This document shows positions 34,111-43,273 of a stretch of DNA of 64,000 bases, in pieces. The notes beneath the pieces are model-generated. The model saw nothing but the letters and a program-made list of their open reading frames with translations, had not been told where the DNA came from and made no database searches. Numbering within the stretch: position 1 is the first letter of the stretch; each line of letters opens with the position of its first letter. The stretch comes from Photobacterium obscurum. Its GTDB lineage: Bacteria; Pseudomonadota; Gammaproteobacteria; Enterobacterales; Vibrionaceae. The position numbers were made by a program, and so were the translations under genes. The stretch is from NCBI RefSeq assembly GCF_026191635.1, contig NZ_JAKRRW010000005.1:62001-126000 (forward strand), read 5' to 3'.

Positions 34111-35168
34111 TTGTTTACGTGACGTTCACAGCTGATAACAACCTGTTCTACAAGCAATTTTATTTCTTCTTCTCTATATCTGATTTCGTTTAGCACCCAT
34201 GGATAACGTTTGAAATGTTCAAACATTCCATACTCCCTCTGTGTATGTTCGATGACAGGTTGAACAGGTAATGAAGGGAAATTGGGGACAATTGATGTTA
34301 ACTCTTGGGGAATACTTTTGGGGCTTGATATATCTGCAATTACAAATTTTGCTAAAGATGCCAACGTAATAACTGTTTCAGTTACATCTCTACTACTTGG
34401 GCCATCGAAGTCAAATAAAACTGGTAAATAACCTCTTTCCTGAAGTTCACCTTTAATTTCATCAAGAACAGATTTTCTAGCTTCTGTAAAACGACCAAGA
34501 ATAAGAACAACCTTAGACGTAATAGTATCTATTACATCTCTGATTTTTGAATTTGTTACAAGTAAGGATATAAACTGAGCTAACTCTATTGTTGGTACTG
34601 TTATTGATGTGCCATGTTCTTCGATATAAATATTACTTTGTATACTACCTTCAAGATTTAGATCCCAAGTCGACACACCATAAACTCTTGAACCATCAAT
34701 CACTGTATTAGAAAAATCAGTTTTAACTAAGCTCATATTGCTTAGCTTCGTTGAAATAAACTTTGACCCAGAGAAATTGGTTTCTTCAGCAGAACAATAA
34801 GATAAGTCCGCATTGGTAAAGTCGCACTCATGAAACTGAGCCGAACCAATTTTGGTTACGGCAAGCCCTGCAGTTTCAAAACAACAGTCATAGAAAAATG
34901 AAAAACACAGATCTGAGAAGTGAAGTTCGCTACCAGCAAAAGAACATAGAGTAAAACTGGAGTTTCTCGCTGTAATCCTATTCAAATTCATATCTGATAG
35001 GTTATAGCCACTAAATTCTGGCATGTCATACATTGACTTATATGAATGTAGGTCACTCTCGAAATCTATATCTGAGAGGTCGGGTCTAATGTGTGGATTT
35101 TGCTCTCTCCAAGAATTCCACGCATCAGATCCTTGCTTAAAAATCTCGATATGTTCTTTAACTGCCAC
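34104..35168 (-). CDS. Pentapeptide-repeat protein fused to a TIR-like Rossmann domain (integron cassette)
   Basis: A 354-residue protein. Residues about 50-180 are pentapeptide repeats (for example SGYNLSDMNLNRI, CDFTNADLSYC, ETNFSGSKF, KTDFSNTVIDGS). Residues about 218-354 form an alpha/beta domain: VLILGRF (223-227), then LPVLFDFDGPSSRDVTET (249-265), FVIADIS (275-281) and SIPQEL (285-290). A Glu in the last motif sits where TIR-type and deoxyribosyltransferase-type enzymes have their catalytic Glu. The GTG start has AGGAG upstream. It is the first cassette of the array. Inferred: a nucleotide-cleaving or signalling effector, possibly anti-phage; no direct proof. Confidence 0.75.
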   Translation of the reverse strand: MAVKEHIEIFKQGSDAWNSWREQNPHIRPDLSDIDFESDLHSYKSMYDMPEFSGYNLSDMNLNRITARNSSFTLCSFAGSELHFSDLCFSFFYDCCFETAGLAVTKIGSAQFHECDFTNADLSYCSAEETNFSGSKFISTKLSNMSLVKTDFSNTVIDGSRVYGVSTWDLNLEGSIQSNIYIEEHGTSITVPTIELAQFISLLVTNSKIRDVIDTITSKVVLILGRFTEARKSVLDEIKGELQERGYLPVLFDFDGPSSRDVTETVITLASLAKFVIADISSPKSIPQELTSIVPNFPSLPVQPVIEHTQREYGMFEHFKRYPWVLNEIRYREEEIKLLVEQVVISCERHVNKT

Positions 35169-35183
35169 ATAATTCTCCTAAAA

Positions 35184-35191
35184 ACCTAACA
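35184..35191 (-). repeat. Recombination core at the right end of the array
   Basis: Minus strand GTTAGGT immediately precedes the pentapeptide/TIR cassette and fits GTTRRRY. It marks the upstream boundary where an attI, or another attC, once joined. No full attI or attC is recognisable to its right. Confidence 0.5.
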
Positions 35192-35794
35192 TTTTAATCA
35201 ACGAACTCGGCTCGTAAATCTTCTGTATATAGGTAGATATACGAATGAGATATGCGATCTGATTTCGTATATTTCATTATTTTCGTGTTTTTCAGCTAAC
35301 CAGCTTAGGGTGGAACAAACTTGATAGCGCAAAGCAAATGGCCAAAAAACCACGCTACCGCCCTTGGGCGCACAGAGCCCACTAATGTCTTGAAATGCAG
35401 GCAATCATACCATTGTGTGTATGGTTTTGTTTGGGCTGGCTCAAAGTTATGTAAGGCTGGAAATAATAAGTAGAACAAATCACTGTTTCCAACTTTTAAC
35501 AATGAACAGCGTTTCGGGGATGGCTTGATGAAGGAGCGGGTGGCTGGCTGAGGGGTCACTAAGAACACGTCAGCGTTATCGGTGCGGAGGGGAATACTGC
35601 ACAGCTAATAGAAAATCAAGCTGGCATTATTTGTAGCTGATTGGAAATATCGACATTGCAATTTGTTGCTTTGTCTCTTTGTTGTTAGTATCCATTTCTG
35701 GGCTAACTTCTTTATCTATACCCGAAAAGTTAGGCATTCCATGTCGGACAGTATAGATAAAAGGATTCGGATCGTCATGACATAAGGATGTAGT
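35192..35794. other. Non-cassette gap right of the array
   Basis: About 600 bp with no convincing gene. Leftward frames at 35198-35404 and 35305-35568 exist but overlap each other, lack ribosome sites and match nothing recognised. An integron integrase would be expected here, on the plus strand; none is present. Confidence 0.5.
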
Positions 35795-37306
35795 TTGCGT
35801 TTCCTTCACCTCTTACTGCTCGTCATCATAACAAGCGCTAGTTTTTCAGCTCATTCGGACTCTTGGCTTGATAAGGTCAAATCTGGCTATAAAGAGGTTG
35901 AGAAAAAGCTGTCTTTCAATGACAAAAAGGGGGATCACCCCGATAATAAAGTCGATATTGCACAAGCTAAACCACTACCAACCGATATGCCTCAGCATTG
36001 GAAGTTTTCCTATTTCACTGAGCCTGAATTTGATTCTCAAGTAGTGGTATTAGAAACAGGTTTTAAGCATAAACAGAGTATCCTACTCGTTCACGGCCTC
36101 GGTGAACTGGGCATGAAAGACTGGCTAGATGTGATCCCTTTTCTCGAACAAAATTATCATGTCATTGCTATCGATCTGCCCGGATTTGGGCTTTCGGCCG
36201 TGCCAAATGGACGTTATTCACCCACTCATTACGCAAAGGTGCTGGCTGCTGTCACTCAGCAATACGCGAAAGATCCATTGATTGTGATGGGCCACTCTAT
36301 GGGCGGCGCGGTCAGTTTACGTTTCGCATCAATGTACCCAGAGAGTGTGCATAAACTTATTCTGGTTGATGCGGCTGGTATCTTAACGAAAACAGCCTTC
36401 GTAAAGCACTTGAGTACGATCCCGGTAGAAGAGTCCTCTATTCCTGAGATGTTCAAAAAGAAATGGGCACAGTTGAATGACTTCAGCTCATCACTGGTTG
36501 AATTAGGCACATTGAATGATTCGGCATCCGATTTTTTGCAGGAAAACGATTTTGCTTGGGACATCTTGATATCGAGCGCGCCAAATATGAATGCGGCATT
36601 GAGCCTAGTTGAAGAAGATTTCAACCAAGCAGTAAGAGCATTAAAAATGCCGGTCGATATCATATGGGGGCAAAATGATAGCGTGGCGCCAATTCGTACA
36701 GCCAAGGTACTGGAAAACATGCTTCAAAATTCGCGGTTGCAAGTGATTAACGGTGCAGGCCATGTGCCGATGAAAAGCCATAACAAACAGTTTTTAGCCG
36801 CGTTGAACAAGTCGCTATCAAATACGATTGTATCAGAATCAAAAATACCGCAAATAAGCCAGAGACAGGGAACACTTAGCTGCATCGATGAAGCCAATAA
36901 TACATACAGTGGTTACTATGATGCCGTGTTACTGGAGCGATGTACCAATACGAAACTAGTGAATGTGACAACACGTCAGATGACGATTAAAGACTCATTG
37001 GTTGAGGCTGAAAATCTATCAATAACCAGCAATGGCGTAGCGCTCAGTGCTGAGGAATCTGTTATCAGAGTAACTAATGGCTACATTGAAGGGAAAAACG
37101 CAGTTAACCTAAGTGGTAGCCGTATTGATATGGCAGGCGTATCAATTCAGGCATCGGATAATGGTGTTTTCTCGGACGTTCACTCCCAAGTTATCTTCTC
37201 AATCAGTGACATGAATAGTCGATATTACCAAGGACTGATTCATGGCGAGTTTGAGGTAGAGAAGCAGAGTTTAGATTCACTTTACTCAAAGTCAGTAGCC
37301 CATTGA
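35795..37306 (+). CDS. Secreted alpha/beta hydrolase with beta-helix-like C-terminal tail
   Basis: A 503-residue protein with a signal peptide (MRFLHLLLLVIITSASFSA). The alpha/beta-hydrolase domain (about 70-345) has LLVHGLGELG, the nucleophile elbow GHSMGG (Ser168), Asp295 in WGQNDSVAP and His323 in GAGHVPM, so the triad is complete. Residues about 350-503 have repeated short strands with SITSNGVALSAEES-like turns, resembling a right-handed beta-helix. This combination is unusual. TTG start, AAGGATG upstream. The substrate is probably an ester or lipid. The next gene starts about 40 bp on. Confidence 0.82.
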   Translation: MRFLHLLLLVIITSASFSAHSDSWLDKVKSGYKEVEKKLSFNDKKGDHPDNKVDIAQAKPLPTDMPQHWKFSYFTEPEFDSQVVVLETGFKHKQSILLVHGLGELGMKDWLDVIPFLEQNYHVIAIDLPGFGLSAVPNGRYSPTHYAKVLAAVTQQYAKDPLIVMGHSMGGAVSLRFASMYPESVHKLILVDAAGILTKTAFVKHLSTIPVEESSIPEMFKKKWAQLNDFSSSLVELGTLNDSASDFLQENDFAWDILISSAPNMNAALSLVEEDFNQAVRALKMPVDIIWGQNDSVAPIRTAKVLENMLQNSRLQVINGAGHVPMKSHNKQFLAALNKSLSNTIVSESKIPQISQRQGTLSCIDEANNTYSGYYDAVLLERCTNTKLVNVTTRQMTIKDSLVEAENLSITSNGVALSAEESVIRVTNGYIEGKNAVNLSGSRIDMAGVSIQASDNGVFSDVHSQVIFSISDMNSRYYQGLIHGEFEVEKQSLDSLYSKSVAH

Positions 37307-37344
37307 GTTGAGTGGTATTCCTGTATTTAGTGATAGGTTTTACA

Positions 37345-38211
37345 ATGAGTCTAGTTATTCGAATTTTAATGATCTCAGTTTTGCTTTTTTCATATTCGAC
37401 AAGTGCTGAAGCAAAGTCGGAGCATAGACAATATCAAAAGCTACAAAAAGGGTTCTTTTTTAAGGCTTATAGCAAGCTTTCAAGAGAGACCGTAAGAAGT
37501 ATTGCCGATACCTATAATGAGCAATTAAGTAGTGATCAAGATAAAAAGCTTAGTCGTGCGCAGATCCACTCGCTATTAGGCTTGATGTGGAGCATGGGAC
37601 TAGACGCAGACTATGCGATAGCAGATAGTTTACTCTCTTTAAAAAAAGCGAAAAAGACCAAAGATAAATATATCGCCCATAGTGCCCTTTCATTGGCGCT
37701 TTATAATAAGGGATGGATTAGTCTCGCCAGGAAGCAGTCAGCTCTGTTACAGACAAATGAGTTTCGTGGTTACTCTAAGAAATATGAGCAGGAGGAACTT
37801 TTTGCGAATTTAATCGTTGGCAGTTTGGCGATCCGAGAGGGAAATCTGCAAGCAACTCAAGATACCTTTGGCAAAGTTGCGCTGAAAACGGGGCGACCTT
37901 GGATTGTGACTTTAGCAAAAACAGCCGCCTTAACTATGAATGGCTCAATTATTAATGCAGCGTCGCAGTTTAAAGCTATTCTCGATGATCCCTCACTGAC
38001 TGAATATGAAAGAAAGAAGATCCGAGATATGGCCAAGCTCAGTAAAAAAGGACAACGAGACAGTCAAAAACAAGAGTTGAGCAATGGTGAGAAAACAAAA
38101 ATGACTCAAAAGGTTAGCAACCTTCTTTTTGAAAGCATCGAGCGTCAGAGCAAATCGATTACCCAAGAGCTTATCGGCGATCTGAAAAGCTATACAGATA
38201 GTATTGGATAA
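37345..38211 (+). CDS. Secreted helical protein, companion of the hydrolase
   Basis: A 288-residue protein starting at ATG 37345 (a GTG at 37312 is an alternative) with signal peptide MSLVIRILMISVLLFSYSTS. The mature part is Lys-rich and alpha-helical, with TPR-like stretches (ALGLMWSMGLDADYAIADSL-like, AHSALSLALYNKGWISLARK, EELFANLIVGSLAIREGNL). It lies just downstream of the hydrolase gene in the same direction and may form a functional pair. No family was recognised. Confidence 0.65.
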   Translation: MSLVIRILMISVLLFSYSTSAEAKSEHRQYQKLQKGFFFKAYSKLSRETVRSIADTYNEQLSSDQDKKLSRAQIHSLLGLMWSMGLDADYAIADSLLSLKKAKKTKDKYIAHSALSLALYNKGWISLARKQSALLQTNEFRGYSKKYEQEELFANLIVGSLAIREGNLQATQDTFGKVALKTGRPWIVTLAKTAALTMNGSIINAASQFKAILDDPSLTEYERKKIRDMAKLSKKGQRDSQKQELSNGEKTKMTQKVSNLLFESIERQSKSITQELIGDLKSYTDSIG

Positions 38212-38273
38212 AGCAATTGCAACCATCATTGAGCATATTGAGTAATCTCTCTATCAATTACTCATCTACCGTT

Positions 38274-38300
38274 AAACTGAGCTTTTTTAAGGCTCAGTTT
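38274..38300 (+). terminator. Terminator-like hairpin after the hydrolase pair
   Basis: AAACTGAGC and GCTCAGTTT form a perfect 9-bp stem with loop TTTTTTAAG; a short T-rich tail follows. Confidence 0.6.
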
Positions 38301-38437
38301 ATTCATTTCGTGCATCTCAAGGGGTTGGAAGGCTTCTCCCTACATAGTTGAATTTTTTGTGTGGCCATCATTGGTAAAATCTCCATATGAAACAAAAGTC
38401 ACCTGTCGAAAGTAGGTTTATACACTTGGGGAAACAT

Positions 38438-38960
38438 ATGAAAAAATTCCGATTTAAACCCCTTATTCTTGCTATCGCATCGCTATCGGCACTCTCAGCC
38501 AATGCTAATGTGGCGGAAAATCGCCCCAGGACGCAGGCACGAATTGCTTCCCAATATATTGGCAACTTAGCACTGAGTGGCTATGTTCACCCTCGCTCCC
38601 CCCCTTGCAGCAAAAGAAAACGTTTCATTTGATAACTTACGCCTTGAGACACAATTTGAGCTGCCCAATACCTGTGAAGGCGACTTAGGCTTTTTCAGAG
38701 TGTCCAACGTTATTGAAAAAGTAAGCAGTATTGAGCTAGCTGTTGAATTGCTCACCGATGGCGGCTGGATAGCCTTGTCCGATGCTTTGGCCTCGCAGTG
38801 GAAAAAGTCCGGCGTTTTGAAACCCATAAAACTGGATGAGGCAACACGAAACTATTTGCAGGGGGTATGCTTGTTTTTCGGACTTGCCAGCAATACCAGA
38901 GAGGAAATCACTGTTGCACTTGACGTGCTAAACCGCCATGCGGGTGATTACCTCATCTAA
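38438..38960 (+). pseudogene. Secreted protein gene broken by a frameshift in a C-run
   Basis: The first frame starts at ATG 38438 with GGGGA upstream and a signal peptide (MKKFRFKPLILAIASLSALS), then continues to ALSGYVHPRSPPCS. A run of seven C at about 38600 precedes a stop at 38632. The +1 frame continues without interruption from there: AAKENVSFDNLRLETQFELP through DVLNRHAGDYLI, ending at 38960. Removing one C joins the two into about 173 residues. It is either a real pseudogene, a sequencing artefact, or a phase-variable tract. The family was not recognised. Confidence 0.6.
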
Positions 38961-39000
38961 GTTCATTCCCACGATGTTACTTACGCTACAACCCTTACTT

Positions 39001-39033
39001 CAGGCCCAGCGTTACCTCCACTGGGCCTTTTTT
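39001..39033 (+). terminator. Terminator after the frameshifted gene
   Basis: GGCCCAG, 11-base loop, CTGGGCC, then six T. Confidence 0.85.
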
Positions 39034-39342
39034 CATCACAACCATAGTAATACACTAAATTTACAGTAACTTAGATCACGCATTATTATAACCACTCCTT
39101 AAGCAACCTATAATTTTGCTGAATTAAAACGCTTTACGACAGAAACAACTTAAAGCAATTATTCTAAAGCGTTTAGCTTAAAAAATTCAGACAGCTACAA
39201 CACTAAAATGCAGGACTACCTAAAGAAAACACTGACTTTAAATTACAATAAATGAAACCAGAATCACATAACTACTTATTCGTTTGATGGACTATCACGA
39301 AACCTTCAACGTTTCAATTAGTTGAAATTCAGCCATATCTTC
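39034..39342. other. AT-rich intergenic sequence
   Basis: About 310 bp with no credible gene or structured element recognised. Confidence 0.4.
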
Positions 39343-39525
39343 CTAATCGATAAATTTAGCCATTAGCCACCTAAGCAAATAATAGATAACAAAAAAGGTA
39401 GCCAAACTTGATATAAGCCTTACTTCATCCAATGGTACTGAAAATAAGGTTCTATCAATATCAAGTATGTTATAAAACGGTGATAACAACAGCGCCGTCA
39501 CAATCAATGCAATTAAATCAATCAT
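39343..39525 (-). CDS. Small two-helix membrane protein, unknown
   Basis: A 60-residue frame with two hydrophobic segments (LIALIVTALLLSPFYNIL and LISSLATFFVIYYLLRWLM) and a charged loop. A GGGGAGGAG run directly precedes the ATG, strong though close. It may be a real small membrane protein. No family was recognised. It lies in an otherwise empty 1-kb gap. Confidence 0.4.
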   Translation of the reverse strand: MIDLIALIVTALLLSPFYNILDIDRTLFSVPLDEVRLISSLATFFVIYYLLRWLMAKFID

Positions 39526-39967
39526 CTCCTCCCCCCCATTATTTTGTGGAACATAATCATAAAATAGACATAATTGGGTGCATAAATTTCTTACTGGTGA
39601 GAAATTAATGGGGTAAAAAAGTTATAATTGCAATATAAGGCTGAGCCGTTTTAATTCTATAAATATTGTCAATAGGTTAGATGCTAGCAAGCTATTCCTA
39701 GTACTGCTACTTTTTTTCCAATCTATGCTCGGAGTCTGATGCTCGGAGTCAGAAAAATTATAATTTCATCATAAAAAATCTCACTCACTGTATCCGCTTT
39801 TGGTAACTCGCGGTCAACGTTGAAAGCGGGAAAACACCCCACAGTTTTGCTAAAAAATTGCTATAGAGTTTGCGTTATCTAATTTAAGCTCCTGTATAAT
39901 ATCGGTCGCATCTGCTCAGACGAAATCTGGCGCCGTGCTTCGTGTATTCAAATAGGCAGTAATCGTT
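39526..39967. other. Promoter-side gap before the SDR epimerase gene
   Basis: Around 440 bp without an ORF. It contains a 14-bp near-exact tandem repeat (39725-39752, ATGCTCGGAGTC copies). TATAAT occurs at 39894, about 75 bp before the gene, a possible -10 element. Confidence 0.35.
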
Positions 39968-40849
39968 GTGAAAATATTAATTACAGGAACAGCTGGTAGA
40001 GTTGGACGTGCCATCTATATCAACCTAATGAAAAAACACCAAGTCGTTGGGATAGATAGAACGCCATGTTCAACAGCGGACTATGTCGGTGATATTTGTG
40101 ATACCGCCTTATTGACTAAGGCTTTAGAAGGCGTTGAGGTCATCATCCATACCGCGGCGCTGCATGCTCCCCATGTAGGGCTAGTACCTGATAATGAATT
40201 TGAAGAAATTAATATACAAGCAACGGAGCAGCTAGCCTTATTGGGTGTAAAAAAGGGTGTTAAACATTTTGTGTTCACGAGCACAACAGCCCTTTATGGT
40301 TTCGCATCAACACCTGAGGGCATGACGGGTTGGATTAATGAGACCGTTACTCCAAAGCCTAAAACGATCTACCATAAATCAAAAATTAAGGCTGAGCAGT
40401 TATTAGAAAGTATCTCAAACTTGTTCAATTTACCTGTCACTGTTCTTCAAATGTCTCGCTGTTTCCCTGAGCCTGCCAACTTAATGGCTGTCTACCGCTT
40501 AACACGTGGTGTTGATGCACGGGATGTTGCAAGTGCTCATGCTTGCGCAGTAGATAAGCGTCCATCGGGATTTAAACGTTATATTATTTCTGGAAAGTCG
40601 CCATTTAATAAAACATGCTGTGAGCAGCTGTATCTAAACGCTGATAACGTTATGCGAGAGTATGCCCCAGAGCTTGCTGAGGACTTCACAAACAGAGGCT
40701 GGTGTTTACCTAATACTCTCGACCGAGTTTATGACTCAACACTGGCACAACGCGAGCTTGGCTGGCAGCCTAAATACGGTTATAAGAGCGTATTAAATAT
40801 GCTGGATGACGAAATAGCAGAAGTACTTCCGGCAACCAATTGCAAATAA
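39968..40849 (+). CDS. NAD-dependent epimerase/dehydratase family protein (extended SDR)
   Basis: A 293-residue extended SDR. The NAD-binding motif is TGTAGRVGRAI (about 6-16), DRTPC then follows beta-2, and the catalytic lysine region is YHKSKIKAEQLL (Tyr/Lys about 137-141). VLQMSRCFPEP and the C-terminal GWQPKYGY region are usual for sugar-nucleotide epimerases. The start is a GTG. It stands alone; the sugar or keto substrate is unknown. Confidence 0.87.
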   Translation: MKILITGTAGRVGRAIYINLMKKHQVVGIDRTPCSTADYVGDICDTALLTKALEGVEVIIHTAALHAPHVGLVPDNEFEEINIQATEQLALLGVKKGVKHFVFTSTTALYGFASTPEGMTGWINETVTPKPKTIYHKSKIKAEQLLESISNLFNLPVTVLQMSRCFPEPANLMAVYRLTRGVDARDVASAHACAVDKRPSGFKRYIISGKSPFNKTCCEQLYLNADNVMREYAPELAEDFTNRGWCLPNTLDRVYDSTLAQRELGWQPKYGYKSVLNMLDDEIAEVLPATNCK

Positions 40850-40936
40850 CATAACCTCAACGCGTAGTATGAATATCAAATCAGTGCGGGTAAAGCTCTG
40901 CGATCGCTAAACGTACTATCGCCGCAATGCCGGACT

Positions 40937-40964
40937 GGTTGAACGAATGAAAATTCGTTCAACC
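40937..40964. terminator. Perfect 11-bp hairpin between the SDR and lipoprotein genes
   Basis: GGTTGAACGAA, loop TGAAAA, TTCGTTCAACC. The stem is perfect but there is no T tract. It could act as a terminator for convergent genes. Confidence 0.5.
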
Positions 40965-41055
40965 TAAGTATGGAATATCTATAACCAAACAGCTCAATGC
41001 TCATTTGAATATAGAAAATAGCGTAGGGTGTGTCCCTAGTCTCTAGCGTTACCGC

Positions 41056-42102
41056 CTACTCCACTTCCATTTCCACTTCCAAATCAGCCCAGCTCAGATC
41101 TTGAACCTGATCGGTGGCACCGTCACCATCACTGTCAATGTCCAGTTGTACATCCGAGGCCTGCCCCGGAATGGTTACCGTAACCGAACTGTTATTAGCA
41201 CCGCTAATTTTCAGTTTTCCGCTCACCAGCGGATCTGTTAAACTTTCATCATAAACCAAACTATTCAAGGTGCTTACGGTCACTTGGCCGCCAACACCTC
41301 CCAAAGAGTTTGAGCTATAGCTTGCGTTATAAATCATTTCAGAAAACACAAAACCATTGTTATCAACGCGACTAAGGCTTTCCAGAGAATAGTTACTTAG
41401 GCTGAAATCAAGACCAGTCGCAGTAATACTAAAACTATCGCTAATCAGTGCATTGTAAGAAGGACTGTTTGTCACATTAGTCCCCGATTTTATTAGCATA
41501 TTGCCATCGTATTTAATTGAAATATTCTCCACACCTTCCATTTCAATAATGAACCGGTCAAAAGTCCCCTGCCATTGCTCCGTCTGTGTAAAACTTAAAG
41601 ACTCCGTATCCCAACTTTCGTCGGTAGGAAAATCTTGGCGTGGCGGAAACCCGGTTGGAGTCAAACTGGTTAGGGTCGCTTTACCATCGATACGAAGGGT
41701 GATCGACTGATCTTCTATTGAGTCACTGAAAATACAATTGTTAGCATCAAGTTCAATTTTTTCATCAGTATACTCATTAATTGTAATACTTCCTCCACCG
41801 TCGCACTGTCCGGTTTGACTGATCTTGGAAATAACAGCCAATCCACGCCCTGATTGTGGCTGAAAGCGGCTCATATCAGCAGTTCTAGAAGACGTCGCAG
41901 AGAAAGGAAAAACATCACCACTATCTTGCTCACCAATATTTTTCGGACTATTCAATACTTCCTCGGTGAGAGATTTAGCATTGCTTTCTGAAATAGCGAT
42001 CGGCGTAGCATCAGAAGAACCATCTCCATCCGAGCCACCGCAGGCAGATAACATCAACATAAAAATTGGTGCAAGGGAATATCCAACTCTATTTCTGTTC
42101 AT
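41056..42102 (-). CDS. Large lipoprotein, unknown
   Basis: A 348-residue lipoprotein. The signal peptide and lipobox are LMLSACGGSDGDGS (Cys about 21). Serine/threonine- and Asp-rich beta-strand-like sequence follows. The C-terminus carries DIDSDGDGATDQVQDLSW, a calcium-binding-like Asp-rich loop, and then an acidic end (EVEMEVE). AGAGGAT precedes the ATG at 42102; an upstream ATG gives a longer frame. No family was recognised. Confidence 0.75.
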   Translation of the reverse strand: MNRNRVGYSLAPIFMLMLSACGGSDGDGSSDATPIAISESNAKSLTEEVLNSPKNIGEQDSGDVFPFSATSSRTADMSRFQPQSGRGLAVISKISQTGQCDGGGSITINEYTDEKIELDANNCIFSDSIEDQSITLRIDGKATLTSLTPTGFPPRQDFPTDESWDTESLSFTQTEQWQGTFDRFIIEMEGVENISIKYDGNMLIKSGTNVTNSPSYNALISDSFSITATGLDFSLSNYSLESLSRVDNNGFVFSEMIYNASYSSNSLGGVGGQVTVSTLNSLVYDESLTDPLVSGKLKISGANNSSVTVTIPGQASDVQLDIDSDGDGATDQVQDLSWADLEVEMEVE

Positions 42103-42421
42103 TGAAAACATCCTCTGTTGTCGCAGGGTAGAAAAAGCCAATTATTGTGATTTCTAATATTAGTAAATAATAAAATTTTGAGGCTGTAGCTCCCCAACCT
42201 CAAATACATCTCGTTCTATGTAAACCGTGGCGCAAAATAATCTACATCATGTTTGAATATAGCTTGCACAAGGTATAAATCAAAAATACTCATTACTGCC
42301 TAAGGGGTAATTAAATAATCGCTAAAGATATAAATACTTCATTGCTATAAAGACAGATATTAAAAGGTCAATTTTCAAGCCAAAAGCGATAGAAAATCTC
42401 CTATTAAAGCGTCGATGACGA
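42103..42421. other. Intergenic region
   Basis: About 320 bp, AT-rich; nothing recognisable beyond possible promoter sequence of the lipoprotein gene. Confidence 0.35.
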
Positions 42422-43273
42422 TTAAAGCTTTTCGGACACCACCGGTATTTTGAAAAACCGCACCGGCAGCTGCCCCGCCCTGATATTCACCTGGACCGAT
42501 GGATAAAGTAATTTCGGTACATCAAGCTGGCTATCCCTTTCTTGGCGAAACTTGATAAAGTCTTCTTTGGTTACATTTTGACTGAGGTGGATATTCTCAG
42601 CTTTACTTTCGGCAACTGACGTTAAATACGCCAACTCTCGCCCACCAGGCTGGTAGTCATGGCAGATCCACAGCTTGGTATCACCTGGTAAGCCATATAA
42701 CCGCATAATACTGTCATACAACACTTCCGCATCTCCACCAGGAAAATCGCATCGCGCCGAACCAAAATCCGGCATAAATAGTGTGTCTCCAATAAAGGCA
42801 TTGTCCTGCACCAAATATGTGACACTGTCACACGTATGACCGGGAGTCATAAGCACTAGGCCCGTTAATGAACCAAAAGAAAAAGACTCGTTGTCCTCAA
42901 AAAGATGATCAAAACCATCATTTCCGTCCCACAATTCATCATCAGAAATATCCAGCACACTTTTGAAGGTTTTCTGTACTTCCGTGATCCGCTTTCCAAC
43001 GGCTATCTTACCTCCAAGCTTGCTTTTCACGTAGCTAGCCGCAGAGAGATGATCTGCGTGGGCATGGGTTTCTAAGATCCAATCCAGTGTCAGACTGTTG
43101 TCCTTAATGAAGGCAAGTAGTTGATCGACAAAATGCGTTTCCACCTGACCTGAGTTTGCCGCGAAATCCAGAGCGCTATCAATCACAACAGCATGGCCAC
43201 CAACATGATCGAACACGATATAACTTAGTGTCGATGTACTCTGATGGTAAAACGCTTTTACTTGGGCCGTCAT
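42422..43273 (-). CDS. ETHE1/Blh-type metallo-beta-lactamase-fold persulfide dioxygenase homologue
   Basis: A 283-residue MBL-fold protein. The metal site is ETHAHADHLSAA (H-x-H-x-D-H, about 66-72), with MTPGHTCDSV and FIGDTLFMPDFGSARCDF. The last stretch, D-x-G-S-A-R-x-D-F, is the hallmark of ETHE1/Blh persulfide dioxygenases, which oxidise glutathione persulfide to sulfite using a mononuclear iron. GGAGG precedes the ATG. It is divergent to an AraC regulator, which may control it. A sulfide-detoxification role is inferred. Confidence 0.87.
   Translation of the reverse strand: MTAQVKAFYHQSTSTLSYIVFDHVGGHAVVIDSALDFAANSGQVETHFVDQLLAFIKDNSLTLDWILETHAHADHLSAASYVKSKLGGKIAVGKRITEVQKTFKSVLDISDDELWDGNDGFDHLFEDNESFSFGSLTGLVLMTPGHTCDSVTYLVQDNAFIGDTLFMPDFGSARCDFPGGDAEVLYDSIMRLYGLPGDTKLWICHDYQPGGRELAYLTSVAESKAENIHLSQNVTKEDFIKFRQERDSQLDVPKLLYPSVQVNIRAGQLPVRFFKIPVVSEKL

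Noticed and set aside
35198..35568. Two overlapping leftward ORFs right of the cassette array, considered as an integrase or transposase remnant
   Set aside because: No recombinase or transposase motif, no ribosome site, and the two frames overlap each other.
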